Shown: positions 36,586 through 45,089 of the stretch, piece by piece
Position numbering within the stretch: the first letter of the stretch is position 1
How the letters are laid out: the number at the start of each line of letters is the position of its first letter
DNA from: OLB4 sp002050165
GTDB taxonomy: Bacteria; Bacteroidota; Ignavibacteria; Tepidaquicellales; Tepidaquicellaceae
Direction of reading: 5' to 3'
NCBI GenBank assembly: GCA_030263475.1
Contig: SZPC01000008.1
Span: 1-64,000, forward strand
DNA: 64,000 nt
Notes under the pieces: model-generated
What the model was told of the DNA's origin: nothing
What the model saw: the letters and a program-made list of their open reading frames with translations, nothing else
The model's database searches: none
Position numbers and translations under genes: made by a program

Positions 36586-39399
36586 ATGAAAAAACTTATT
36601 CGTATATACTTGCCCGTAATTGCGTTGGTATTAATAGCATTCATAATTACCTTTTTCTTTGACGGAACGGGAAACCCGGAAAGTTTAATCGCAAAAAACG
36701 AATCCTTGTCATTATGGAGTTTTATTGAAGAGCAGCAGATAAACCTTCGCGGTGAAAGGAGAATTTTACCGACGGTTTACTCGGTTGCAAATGTAAACTT
36801 CAGCGACCTGGTATCAGTTTTAAACCGAGCGCCGGCGGAAAGGACAGAAGAAGCGAAGAACTCACCATTGATTTTTGAACTACCTAAACCAGACGGAACA
36901 TTCGAGCGATTTTCCGTAGTGTCATATCAGATAATGGAACCGGAATTAGCGAAAAAATTTCCTGAAATCCGGACTTTTATTATCAAAGGCATAGACGATC
37001 CTTATGCAGTTGGAACGATAGACCATACTCCGCACGGGTTTCACGGAATGGTCAGAAGTCCGCATGGAGATTACTTCATTGATCCGTACAGCACCAATGA
37101 GACATCGAACTACATCACATATTATACAGCAAATTTCACAAAAGCATCAGATTTTGTTTGCAATTTAGTCGAAGGTGACAATTCCGTAAAGAATTCCAAT
37201 CCGTTAATGCATCTTGTAACCGGTGAACAACTTCGTACATATCGACTTGCTTGCGCCGCTACCGGTGAATACACGATATTCCATGGCGGAACAGTTCCGC
37301 TTGGAATGGCGGCAATTACAACTACGGTAAACAGAGTCAACGGAATTTATCATACTGACGTGGCACTAAGAATGGTTTTAGTTGCTAACAATGACCAGTT
37401 AGTTTACACTAATCCCTCAACTGATCCGTACACCAATAACAATGGAGGGGCAATGCTTGGAGAGAATCAATCTAACATTGACAATGTTATTGGAAATTCT
37501 AATTACGATATTGGTCATGTATTCAGCACAGGTGGTGGTGGCGTTGCGTGGTTGGGATCTGTTTGTATATCCGGTCAAAAGGCGAGGGGAGTTACCGGAT
37601 CAAGTCAACCAATCGGCGATCCATTCGACGTGGATTATGTTGCACATGAGATGGGTCATCAATACTCCGGTAACCATACTCAGAACAACAATTGCAACCG
37701 TAACGGTTCAACGGCATGGGAGCCGGGAAGCGCTTCAACAATAATGGGATATGCCGGCGTATGTCCGCCGAATCTTCAAAACAACAGCGATCCATATTTC
37801 CATTCCGGCAGTTATTCCGAAATGTCTAATTTTACCCAAACAGGCGCTGGAAACAGTTGTGCTCAAACAACGGCGACCGGGAATCTTCCCCCGATTGTAA
37901 CAGTTCCCACAGGTGGGTTTACAATACCGGTAAGTACGCCGTTTAAGCTCACGGGTTCAGCAACTGATCCTAATTCAGACCCGGTTACATACTGCTGGGA
38001 AGAGTTCGATCTCGGGCCTGCAGGTAACCCGAATAATCCTTCTGGAAATGCTCCAATATTCAGGTCGTGGTTACCGTCAACTTCACCAACGAGATATTTT
38101 CCACGACTCCAGGACCTTCTGAACAATACAACCGTGCTGGGGGAATTGTTGCCAACCTACACGAGAAGTTTATCGTTCAGATTGACAGTACGCGATAATA
38201 ATCCGCAAGCCGGTGGCGTAAATTTTGGGCTTATTCAGTTTTCCGTAACCTCAACCGCCGGTCCGTTCCTCGTGGTTTCGCCAAATACAAATGTTACATG
38301 GAATGCATCAGACCCGCAAACAATTACTTGGGCTGTGGCAAATACGAATGCATCACCGGTTAACGTTTCAAATGTAAACATTAAACTTTCGACTGATGGC
38401 GGATTGACTTATCCTCTGACACTTGCGGCCAACACTGCGAACGATGGGAGTGAAGTTGTAAACTTACCTAATATTTCAACTAATCAGGCGAGGGTTATGG
38501 TAGAGGCGGTTGACAATATTTTCTTTGATATCTCAAATGTTAACTTTACTATTTCAAGCGGTCCTCCGCCGCAAACCGGGTTTCCTGAATCTTTCGAAAA
38601 TTCTAACTTTCCACCGGCAGGTTGGGGCAAACTAAATCCCGATAATGGTACTGGTTGGAACAGGCAAACTGTTGGTACTTCGCCAATACCGGGTTGGACA
38701 GGCGGTGTTATCACAGCTCCTCCGGGTGGCGAGAATGCGGTTGCGTTCTGCACTTGGAATACCGGTGGAACGAACTCAAATGACCAATGGATATACACTC
38801 CGCAAATTTCTGACTTTACATCTGCTGATTCAATTACTTTCTGGATGAAGCGAAGTTTTTCAGAATATTCGGATAAAGTGGAAGTGAGACTTTCAAATAC
38901 TACTCCAACAGTAGGAGGTTTCTCGGTTTTACTTTTGACAAAAACTTATCCCGCAAACAACTCCGATACAAACTGGACAAGGTTCTCAATTCCACTTGCC
39001 TCTTTTGTAGGACAGGATATTTATATTGCCTGGCGTGAGGTAGTTGCGGATAATTTTAATGAAGGTTCAGCAATCTTGCTTGACCTTGTAAATATTAATA
39101 ACACAACTTCTATTATTTCCAACGAAGAATTGCCCGTAACATACTCGCTTTCACAAAATTTCCCTAACCCGTTCAATCCGTTTACTAAGATTAAATTCTC
39201 CATTGCACACGAGACTCTGGTTACTCTGAAAGTATTTGATATCACTGGAAGGGAAGTGGCAACGTTAGTGAATTCTCCAAAGATGCCCGGAAATTACGAG
39301 GTGAACTTTAATGCAGGAAATCTTTCAAGCGGAATTTATTTTTATAAACTCGAGGCAGGTGACTTTACGGAGACTAAGCGAATGATACTTGTAAAGTAA
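36586..39399 (+). CDS. Secreted reprolysin-like zinc metalloprotease with T9SS tail
   Basis: A 937-residue extracellular enzyme. The signal segment is residues about 4-25, then a propeptide-like region to about 205. The catalytic domain follows, with zinc motif H354-E-M-G-H358-x5-H364 ('HEMGHQYSGNH') of the M12B-like reprolysin family and a downstream Met-turn-like 'STIMGYAG'. Residues about 440-660 are beta-sandwich domains, then a cleaved-adhesin/choice-of-anchor-J domain ('FPESFENSNFPPAGW'). From about 855 comes a T9SS sorting domain ('LSQNFPNPFNPFTKI', 'KRMILVK'). It probably degrades proteins outside the cell, feeding the peptide importer. That link is inference. A bidirectional terminator follows. 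Confidence 0.92.
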   Translation: MKKLIRIYLPVIALVLIAFIITFFFDGTGNPESLIAKNESLSLWSFIEEQQINLRGERRILPTVYSVANVNFSDLVSVLNRAPAERTEEAKNSPLIFELPKPDGTFERFSVVSYQIMEPELAKKFPEIRTFIIKGIDDPYAVGTIDHTPHGFHGMVRSPHGDYFIDPYSTNETSNYITYYTANFTKASDFVCNLVEGDNSVKNSNPLMHLVTGEQLRTYRLACAATGEYTIFHGGTVPLGMAAITTTVNRVNGIYHTDVALRMVLVANNDQLVYTNPSTDPYTNNNGGAMLGENQSNIDNVIGNSNYDIGHVFSTGGGGVAWLGSVCISGQKARGVTGSSQPIGDPFDVDYVAHEMGHQYSGNHTQNNNCNRNGSTAWEPGSASTIMGYAGVCPPNLQNNSDPYFHSGSYSEMSNFTQTGAGNSCAQTTATGNLPPIVTVPTGGFTIPVSTPFKLTGSATDPNSDPVTYCWEEFDLGPAGNPNNPSGNAPIFRSWLPSTSPTRYFPRLQDLLNNTTVLGELLPTYTRSLSFRLTVRDNNPQAGGVNFGLIQFSVTSTAGPFLVVSPNTNVTWNASDPQTITWAVANTNASPVNVSNVNIKLSTDGGLTYPLTLAANTANDGSEVVNLPNISTNQARVMVEAVDNIFFDISNVNFTISSGPPPQTGFPESFENSNFPPAGWGKLNPDNGTGWNRQTVGTSPIPGWTGGVITAPPGGENAVAFCTWNTGGTNSNDQWIYTPQISDFTSADSITFWMKRSFSEYSDKVEVRLSNTTPTVGGFSVLLLTKTYPANNSDTNWTRFSIPLASFVGQDIYIAWREVVADNFNEGSAILLDLVNINNTTSIISNEELPVTYSLSQNFPNPFNPFTKIKFSIAHETLVTLKVFDITGREVATLVNSPKMPGNYEVNFNAGNLSSGIYFYKLEAGDFTETKRMILVK

Positions 39400-39440
39400 A
39401 TTTTAATTTAGAAGAGTAGTGTAATTTCTAAATTTTAATT

Positions 39441-39470
39441 AAAGCCCGCATTCTGCTATTGCGGGCTTTA
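39441..39470. terminator. Hairpin terminator after the secreted protease
   Basis: AAAGCCCGCA pairs with TGCGGGCTTT around TTCTGCTAT. The T tract is short (TTTACGTTT) on the + strand. The stem is flanked by A and T residues, so it can act in both directions, but only the protease gene is close enough to use it. Confidence 0.8.
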
Positions 39471-39565
39471 CGTTTCTACGCAATCGTTTAAATTGTCAAA
39501 GATTCTAACCTTTAAACAAAGTTTAATATAAATTATTATTGTACCTCTCAACAATTAAAGCATAT

Positions 39566-40615
39566 ATGACAGAAGAACAAATCAGATCTTTAGATATTTC
39601 GGATATGTATGGTGTCCTGAAAGATTTTCACTTACAAATAGAGGATGCAGTGAGAATTTCCGGAGAGGTCATTCTCCCTGCTATAGACAAGAGTTCAATT
39701 AGCAATATTATTATTAACGGTCTTGGCGGTTCTGCTATTGGAGGCGATTTTGTAAGAAGTGCGGTTCAATATGAACTAAACATTCCGGTTGCCGTAAACC
39801 GAAACTACGATTTGCCTTCCTATGCTACCAAAAACACTTTATGTTTTGTTTCCAGTTACTCCGGAAATACTGAGGAAACTATAAGTACTTTCAAACAGTC
39901 GCTTGAACGAGGTTGTAAGATTATATGTATTACATCCGGAGGTGAAGTATCGAAATTAGCGGAGAGCAACGGAATACCGGTCATCCTGATTCCTGAAGGA
40001 TTGCAACCGAGATGTGCATTGGGTTATTCTTTTTTTGTGTTATACGGTTTATTTCAGAAGCTTGGATTTATCGGTGATAAATCGGATCTGACACAGGCAA
40101 CGATTAGCTCAATCAGGAACCTTTCGGGATTATACTCTGATTTCGGTAATTCATCTAATACGGCTGAAATTATTGCCGGAAAGCTCTATGGGAAATTACC
40201 CGTCGTTTACAGCGCTGATATTCTCGATGTGGTAAATCTCAGGTGGCGTGGGCAGCTCTCCGAGAATTCTAAAGTTCTCGCTTATGGTAGTTTGTATCCT
40301 GAAATGAACCACAATGAGCTCGTTGGATGGAAGGGCAATGAACAGATTATGTCGAACATAGCGGTTATTATGTTAAAGGATACTGACGATCACGAGAGGA
40401 ATAAATTGCGGATGGATATCACCGGAGAAATATACAGGAAATATGCTTCATCAGTAACCGAACTTCAGGCCGGCGGTAAAAGTAAACTTGAAAGGATATT
40501 TGAACTGACTTATCTTGGAGATTGGGTAAGTTTCTATCTTGCGATTTTGAATAACGAAGATCCTACACCTGTAAAAGTAATACAACACCTTAAACAAAAA
40601 CTTTCAGAAAACTAA
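39566..40615 (+). CDS. Bifunctional phosphoglucose/phosphomannose isomerase
   Basis: A 349-residue cytoplasmic SIS-domain enzyme that interconverts glucose-6-P or mannose-6-P with fructose-6-P. Motifs are 'GLGGSAIGGDFVRSAV', 'SSYSGNTEETISTFK' and 'NHNELVGWKGN', which are diagnostic of the small bifunctional PGI/PMI family rather than the classical 550-residue Pgi. The ATG at 39566 (MTEEQIRSLD) is preferred over a TTG 27 bases upstream. The gene begins the rightward run that goes to nuoH. A partner for glk in sugar-phosphate metabolism is plausible. Confidence 0.9.
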   Translation: MTEEQIRSLDISDMYGVLKDFHLQIEDAVRISGEVILPAIDKSSISNIIINGLGGSAIGGDFVRSAVQYELNIPVAVNRNYDLPSYATKNTLCFVSSYSGNTEETISTFKQSLERGCKIICITSGGEVSKLAESNGIPVILIPEGLQPRCALGYSFFVLYGLFQKLGFIGDKSDLTQATISSIRNLSGLYSDFGNSSNTAEIIAGKLYGKLPVVYSADILDVVNLRWRGQLSENSKVLAYGSLYPEMNHNELVGWKGNEQIMSNIAVIMLKDTDDHERNKLRMDITGEIYRKYASSVTELQAGGKSKLERIFELTYLGDWVSFYLAILNNEDPTPVKVIQHLKQKLSEN

Positions 40616-40627
40616 GATATTTTTTAT

Positions 40628-41659
40628 ATGCCCGAATGGTTAATTGAATTACTGATTACTTTTGCGAAAATTGCTGTTGTTCATGGTGTACTGCTTACGG
40701 CGGTTGCCTACACTGTTTACCTCGAAAGGCGGGTATCAGCATTTATACAAAACCGGATTGGACCTAACCGGGTTGGACCGGAGGGATTGCTCCAACCGCT
40801 TGCTGATGTTATAAAGTTGTTAATGAAAGAAGATATCGTCCCGGAAAGAGCGAATAGATTTGTTCATGCCCTCGCACCCGGAATATCCATTATCGTTGCT
40901 CTTTCAACGATCGCCGTCGTACCGTTTGGTGATACTATTGAATTGTTCGGGCGACAAATTAAACTTCAGATTGCAGATGTTAACGTCGGAATTCTATACA
41001 TTTTCGCCTTACTATCATTAGGAGTTTACGGTATAACACTAAGCGGGTGGGCTTCCAACAGTAAATATTCATTGCTTGGCGGATTGAGATCGTCTGCACA
41101 AATGATTAGCTATGAACTATCAATGGGATTGTCCGTCATCGGAGTTATCATAATAAGCGGAACGTTGCAGTTAGATGAAATTGTGTATGCACAATATGGA
41201 TGGAAGTGGAACATTATTCTACAACCTGTTGGATTCATTATTTTTCTGGTGGCTTCATTTGCTGAAACTAACCGTTTACCCTTCGACCTTCCCGAAGCAG
41301 AACAAGAGCTGGTCGGTGGATATCATACCGAATACTCGAGCATGAAGTTTGCATTGTTTTTTCTTGCGGAATATGCCGCAATTATAGTTTCTTCAGCAGT
41401 AATTGCAACGCTTTATCTTGGCGGGTGGCAGTTCCCTTATCTTCAGGATTTTGGCTTGCCACAGATTGTGACAAGTATATTGCAGGTGCTTACTTTCTCT
41501 GTAAAAGTAGTTGCACTTGTATTTTTCTTTATATGGATAAGGTGGACTATCCCAAGATTCAGGTACGATCAGTTGATGGATCTCGGCTGGAAAGTTATGT
41601 TACCAATTGCGCTGGCGAACTTACTTGTAACCGCGTTGGTTGTATTATTATTAAAGTAA
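40628..41659 (+). CDS. nuoH: NADH-quinone oxidoreductase subunit H
   Basis: A 343-residue inner-membrane protein with eight transmembrane helices that links the peripheral arm of complex I to the quinone site. Signature stretches are '[20 protein letters not shown]', '[17 protein letters not shown]', '[14 protein letters not shown]' and '[20 protein letters not shown]' followed by YSS. It is full length. It lies alone: neither nuoG nor nuoI/J flanks it here, and nuoG is more than 20 kb away at the right end. The start is 12 bp after the isomerase gene. Confidence 0.95.
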   Translation: MPEWLIELLITFAKIAVVHGVLLTAVAYTVYLERRVSAFIQNRIGPNRVGPEGLLQPLADVIKLLMKEDIVPERANRFVHALAPGISIIVALSTIAVVPFGDTIELFGRQIKLQIADVNVGILYIFALLSLGVYGITLSGWASNSKYSLLGGLRSSAQMISYELSMGLSVIGVIIISGTLQLDEIVYAQYGWKWNIILQPVGFIIFLVASFAETNRLPFDLPEAEQELVGGYHTEYSSMKFALFFLAEYAAIIVSSAVIATLYLGGWQFPYLQDFGLPQIVTSILQVLTFSVKVVALVFFFIWIRWTIPRFRYDQLMDLGWKVMLPIALANLLVTALVVLLLK

Positions 41660-41677
41660 ATCACAAAACATTTCAAA

Positions 41678-42196
41678 ATGAAAAAGCTGCTCTTAATTTT
41701 ATCTTTTTTCGTATTCATTTTATCTTTGAATAAATCACATGCACAGTCATACTCTGACTTTTCTCTCGTTAGTTTGGATGGCTCTGAAGTTGTATTAAGC
41801 GATCTGCTTGAAAAAGGTCCTGTGTTGTTGTCTTTCTGGGCAACCTGGTGCGCACCGTGCAAAGATGAAATGAAGCATCTGAACTCACTTTATAATGAGT
41901 ACAAAGACAAAGGTTTTACCTATCTTGCAATTAATGTGGATAACCAAAAATCGTTATCTAAAGTAAAGCCATTCATTTCTGCTCACGGTTACGAATTCCC
42001 TGTTGTGTTTGATACAGATAATAAAGTGTTCGAAGCATATATGGGACAGGATGCGATACCATACTCCGTATTAGTAAGCAGCGATAAAAAAGTTGTAGCT
42101 ACGCATACCGGGTTTGTCCCCGGCGATGAGTCGAAGATTGAGGCTGAAATTCTGAACTTATTGAATGACAATTCGGAAGTTCCCGATTCTGAATGA
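41678..42196 (+). CDS. TlpA-like periplasmic thiol-disulfide oxidoreductase
   Basis: A 172-residue thioredoxin-fold protein exported by an N-terminal signal (residues 1-22, ending SHAQ). The redox motif is WCAPC with Cys58 and Cys61 ('LSFWATWCAPCKDEMKHL'). The cis-Pro region is 'GQDAIPYSVLV'. TlpA/ResA-type proteins reduce cysteine pairs during cytochrome c maturation or in other envelope proteins. The target here is unknown. It starts 18 bp after nuoH and ends at a strong terminator, so it may be co-transcribed with nuoH. Confidence 0.9.
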   Translation: MKKLLLILSFFVFILSLNKSHAQSYSDFSLVSLDGSEVVLSDLLEKGPVLLSFWATWCAPCKDEMKHLNSLYNEYKDKGFTYLAINVDNQKSLSKVKPFISAHGYEFPVVFDTDNKVFEAYMGQDAIPYSVLVSSDKKVVATHTGFVPGDESKIEAEILNLLNDNSEVPDSE

Positions 42197-42215
42197 AGGT
42201 CATAGTACCGGGATT

Positions 42216-42245
42216 AAACCCGCTCCGAAAAGGGCGGGTTTTTTT
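42216..42245 (+). terminator. Intrinsic terminator after the TlpA-like gene
   Basis: AACCCGC (42217-42223) pairs with GCGGGTT (42234-42240) and is followed by a run of seven T residues, 20 bases after the stop codon. Confidence 0.9.
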
Positions 42246-42327
42246 ATATTTTATTTTTACGTTTAAACTTTTGCGATGTATTATTAATATGTACTCAAGT
42301 TTCTGAAATATTCAATCAATCCAAGTT

Positions 42328-43986
42328 ATGCACCTAAGATTACTCTTTATTGTTGTTACTCTTTTCTTTTTTTGCAACGCTAATGCTCAACTGAATTTAA
42401 ATGTAAAGGCATCTTTCAATAATTTGTTCAGGTATGGTAACGGAAACGAATATTCCGGAATGAATAAATTTCAAAAGGAATATTTTGAAGAGATTGCTGA
42501 GGGAAGGATTGACGTTAACGATATAATTTTCGGGATGAGGTATGAACTCAGTGAACCGATTGAGTATGGCACAAATTTTAAAGGGATAAAGAAACGTTAT
42601 ATTGAATACAATAACCGGAACCTCGGGCTTGGTGTACGAGCGGGCGATTTCTATGATATTTTTTCACGTGGATTATCCTTAAACGTTTTTGAAGAACGCT
42701 CGCTTGCCTATGATACGGGAATTGACGGGATAAGGTTGAAGTACGATAAAACTTTCGGTAAGAAAAAACCGGTAAAACTTGAAGCGCAGGTAATTGGCGG
42801 AAATTTAAACTACAGCGATTTTTTACAACCCGACAGAATTGAATCTTATAAAATCAGAAATGCGAATTTCCGTATTTCACCGGTCAGACAAGTTACTATT
42901 GGAGCAGGATATGTATATTCAAAAGGGAAAATCCCAAATGCATTTGATACGACTGATATTACAGTTGACCTTCCGGAGTTTAACCTTGCACTGAATTTTT
43001 CTGATTTTCAATTTTATGCAGGTTATGTTTGGAAAAGCCTCCGTTCGGATAGAAGTCAATTGTTCCCTACCGGACTTTCTACACGTGGTGATGGATTTTA
43101 TTCAGCCGTTTCATATAGCACGGGAAGTTTTGCAGCAACGCTCGAGTATAAGAACTACCGTTTCGACCTCACAAACCCGGATAACCGAAGTGTTGACAGA
43201 CCAACAAAAATGCTGCCTTTCCAGAATCCTCCCACAGCAGTAAAAGAACATACATCTACTTTAATCTCTCGTAATCCGCACGTTGTTAATTTTAACGATG
43301 AAGTTGGCGGACAACTTGATTTGCTTTACGTCGCTTCCGATAAGTTGACATTTAATTTTAATACTGCAGTGGCATCAAGACACTACAGGTATGAAGATAT
43401 TGAGCCGTCAGTTTCAAATTATCAATGGAAAAGGGTAGAGCGGAGTTTCGATTTGATCCCTGATTTTGATAAAGCCTTCTCCCCGTATTGGGAGATTTAT
43501 ACTGAAGCAGAATATTACGCAACTGACGAAATTCTTACAAAACTTGCATTCAGCAGGCAAAGTCAGGTTTTATTCAATGATTTCTTTCCCGAATCTTCCG
43601 AAACAATTCTGACAACAACAATTCCCGCCGAATTCAGATATAGGATTAATAATGAATATGCAATAAAACTAAGCGTTGAACAACAATGGCAGTATAACTC
43701 GATCAGAACAGGTGACAAAAAATTAATGAATCAACTTATAACCCTCAATCTGACTAAATCTCCGGAATTAAGTTTTTCTATTTCAGGCGAGTTCACTAAC
43801 GATGATGAAGAACCTACAGGGAAAAAGTCATGGTTTATCGGCGAAGTTTTATACAAATTAAATACCACCAATTCGATTACATTATCGTACGGAAGCGAGA
43901 GGGGTGGTTTGAAATGTACAAATGGTATTTGCAGATTTGTTAATCCGTTCGACGGATTCAGGATGTCCGTCCAATCAATTTTTTAA
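42328..43986 (+). CDS. DUF6029-like outer-membrane barrel protein
   Basis: A 552-residue protein with a signal peptide (residues 1-20, ending CNANA). It is built from many alternating beta strands with Tyr/Phe/Arg-rich edges and a final aromatic residue (QSIF), as expected for an outer-membrane barrel of 16 or more strands. Stretches such as 'NRNLGLGVRAGDFYDIFSRG' and 'LSLNVFEERSL' match the uncharacterised porin-like DUF6029 group known to me from Bacteroidota. This family assignment is from memory. The function is unknown and may be passive uptake or an export channel. It begins a four-gene rightward run with an Omp28-like protein and the HhH-barrel protein. Confidence 0.75.
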   Translation: MHLRLLFIVVTLFFFCNANAQLNLNVKASFNNLFRYGNGNEYSGMNKFQKEYFEEIAEGRIDVNDIIFGMRYELSEPIEYGTNFKGIKKRYIEYNNRNLGLGVRAGDFYDIFSRGLSLNVFEERSLAYDTGIDGIRLKYDKTFGKKKPVKLEAQVIGGNLNYSDFLQPDRIESYKIRNANFRISPVRQVTIGAGYVYSKGKIPNAFDTTDITVDLPEFNLALNFSDFQFYAGYVWKSLRSDRSQLFPTGLSTRGDGFYSAVSYSTGSFAATLEYKNYRFDLTNPDNRSVDRPTKMLPFQNPPTAVKEHTSTLISRNPHVVNFNDEVGGQLDLLYVASDKLTFNFNTAVASRHYRYEDIEPSVSNYQWKRVERSFDLIPDFDKAFSPYWEIYTEAEYYATDEILTKLAFSRQSQVLFNDFFPESSETILTTTIPAEFRYRINNEYAIKLSVEQQWQYNSIRTGDKKLMNQLITLNLTKSPELSFSISGEFTNDDEEPTGKKSWFIGEVLYKLNTTNSITLSYGSERGGLKCTNGICRFVNPFDGFRMSVQSIF

Positions 43987-44005
43987 CTTAAAGATTTAAA
44001 GTATA

Positions 44006-45088
44006 ATGTTTAATCGTATTTCAATAGCTGCATTTGTACTTTCGTTATCTATTATTTTATACTCCTGCGAGAGTAACGATAGTATTACAAACTCCGGTTC
44101 ATCAGGTACGGAAATTAATCTCCTTATCCCACCTGATAATGCAGTAATAAACAATCTTAATCCGACATTCTCGTGGAGTGCAATTTCCACTGCTCAGTAT
44201 TACAGACTTCAGATTTCCCCTACGAGTTCATTTTCAAATATCATTTTTGAAAAGGCAAGTGTAAGTTCCACTTCATATACGCTCACAGATGCAGTCTTGG
44301 TTGATAGCAACACTTATTACTGGCGCGTAAACGGTTATAGTGATGCTGATACAAGCGAGTGGTCGGCTGTTTCAAGTTTTACGGTTAATACTATCGCAGC
44401 AGTTCCAAATGGAAAAGTCCTTCTTGAGTTGTTCACTAATACAAGTTGTATTCCCTGTCTTCAGCCGAATCATTACCTCGATAATATATTCGGCAATCAG
44501 GGAGTAACGAATAATGATGCGAAGGTTGTAATTCTAAGAGCGCATACTACCTTATTCCCGAATGACCCGTTTTATCTTTTCAATCCAACTGTTAATGATG
44601 CGAGACAAACTTATTACAACGCCGCTAATGCCAATCCGAGGGGATTTCTGCTTGGAGCAAATATGGGTGCATTTAATTCCACTAACTGGACAACATTGAT
44701 TAACAGTAAACTTGGCTCTACAACTGACTACGCAATAACAGTAAGTAACAATTATAATCCTGCTGGAAATGCAGGTTCACTTGAAGTTAAAGTGTTCCAG
44801 ATAAGCGGTGCACAGGCTTCAGACCTCCGTTTGTTTGTAGCGCTCACCGAGAATGATCTTTCTTATAACGCTCCTAATGGTGAAGTCCATTTCGATAATA
44901 CCCTACGGGATATGCTCAATGGTATCAATGGGGAACAAATAAATCTTACCGCGGGACAGTCATTATCAAGAACCATAAACTATTCTGTAATGAGCGGTAT
45001 AAATTACCAGAAAGCACAATTAATAATTTTCATTCAGGACTATTCAACGAGAGAAATATTCGCAGTCGAAGTAATAAACGTAAACTGA
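44006..45088 (+). CDS. Omp28-like lipoprotein with thioredoxin-type CxxC
   Basis: A 360-residue lipoprotein. The lipobox is YSCE (Cys21). Residues about 35-125 are a fibronectin-III-like sandwich ('PPDNAVINNLNPTFSWSAIS'). From about 130 comes an Omp28-like domain whose start 'KVLLELFTNTSCIPCLQPNH' holds a CxxC pair (Cys148 and Cys151), then 'VVILRAHTTLFPNDPFY'. The fold is related to thioredoxin, so the protein may be a redox carrier at the cell surface. The Omp28 family itself has no settled role. Nineteen bases follow the barrel gene. The downstream barrel gene starts one base after its stop. Confidence 0.8.
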   Translation: MFNRISIAAFVLSLSIILYSCESNDSITNSGSSGTEINLLIPPDNAVINNLNPTFSWSAISTAQYYRLQISPTSSFSNIIFEKASVSSTSYTLTDAVLVDSNTYYWRVNGYSDADTSEWSAVSSFTVNTIAAVPNGKVLLELFTNTSCIPCLQPNHYLDNIFGNQGVTNNDAKVVILRAHTTLFPNDPFYLFNPTVNDARQTYYNAANANPRGFLLGANMGAFNSTNWTTLINSKLGSTTDYAITVSNNYNPAGNAGSLEVKVFQISGAQASDLRLFVALTENDLSYNAPNGEVHFDNTLRDMLNGINGEQINLTAGQSLSRTINYSVMSGINYQKAQLIIFIQDYSTREIFAVEVINVN

Positions 45089-45089
45089 T

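Noticed and set aside
39539..39565. TTG start for the phosphohexose isomerase
   Set aside because: The ATG at 39566 is downstream by nine codons and gives the family's normal N-terminus.
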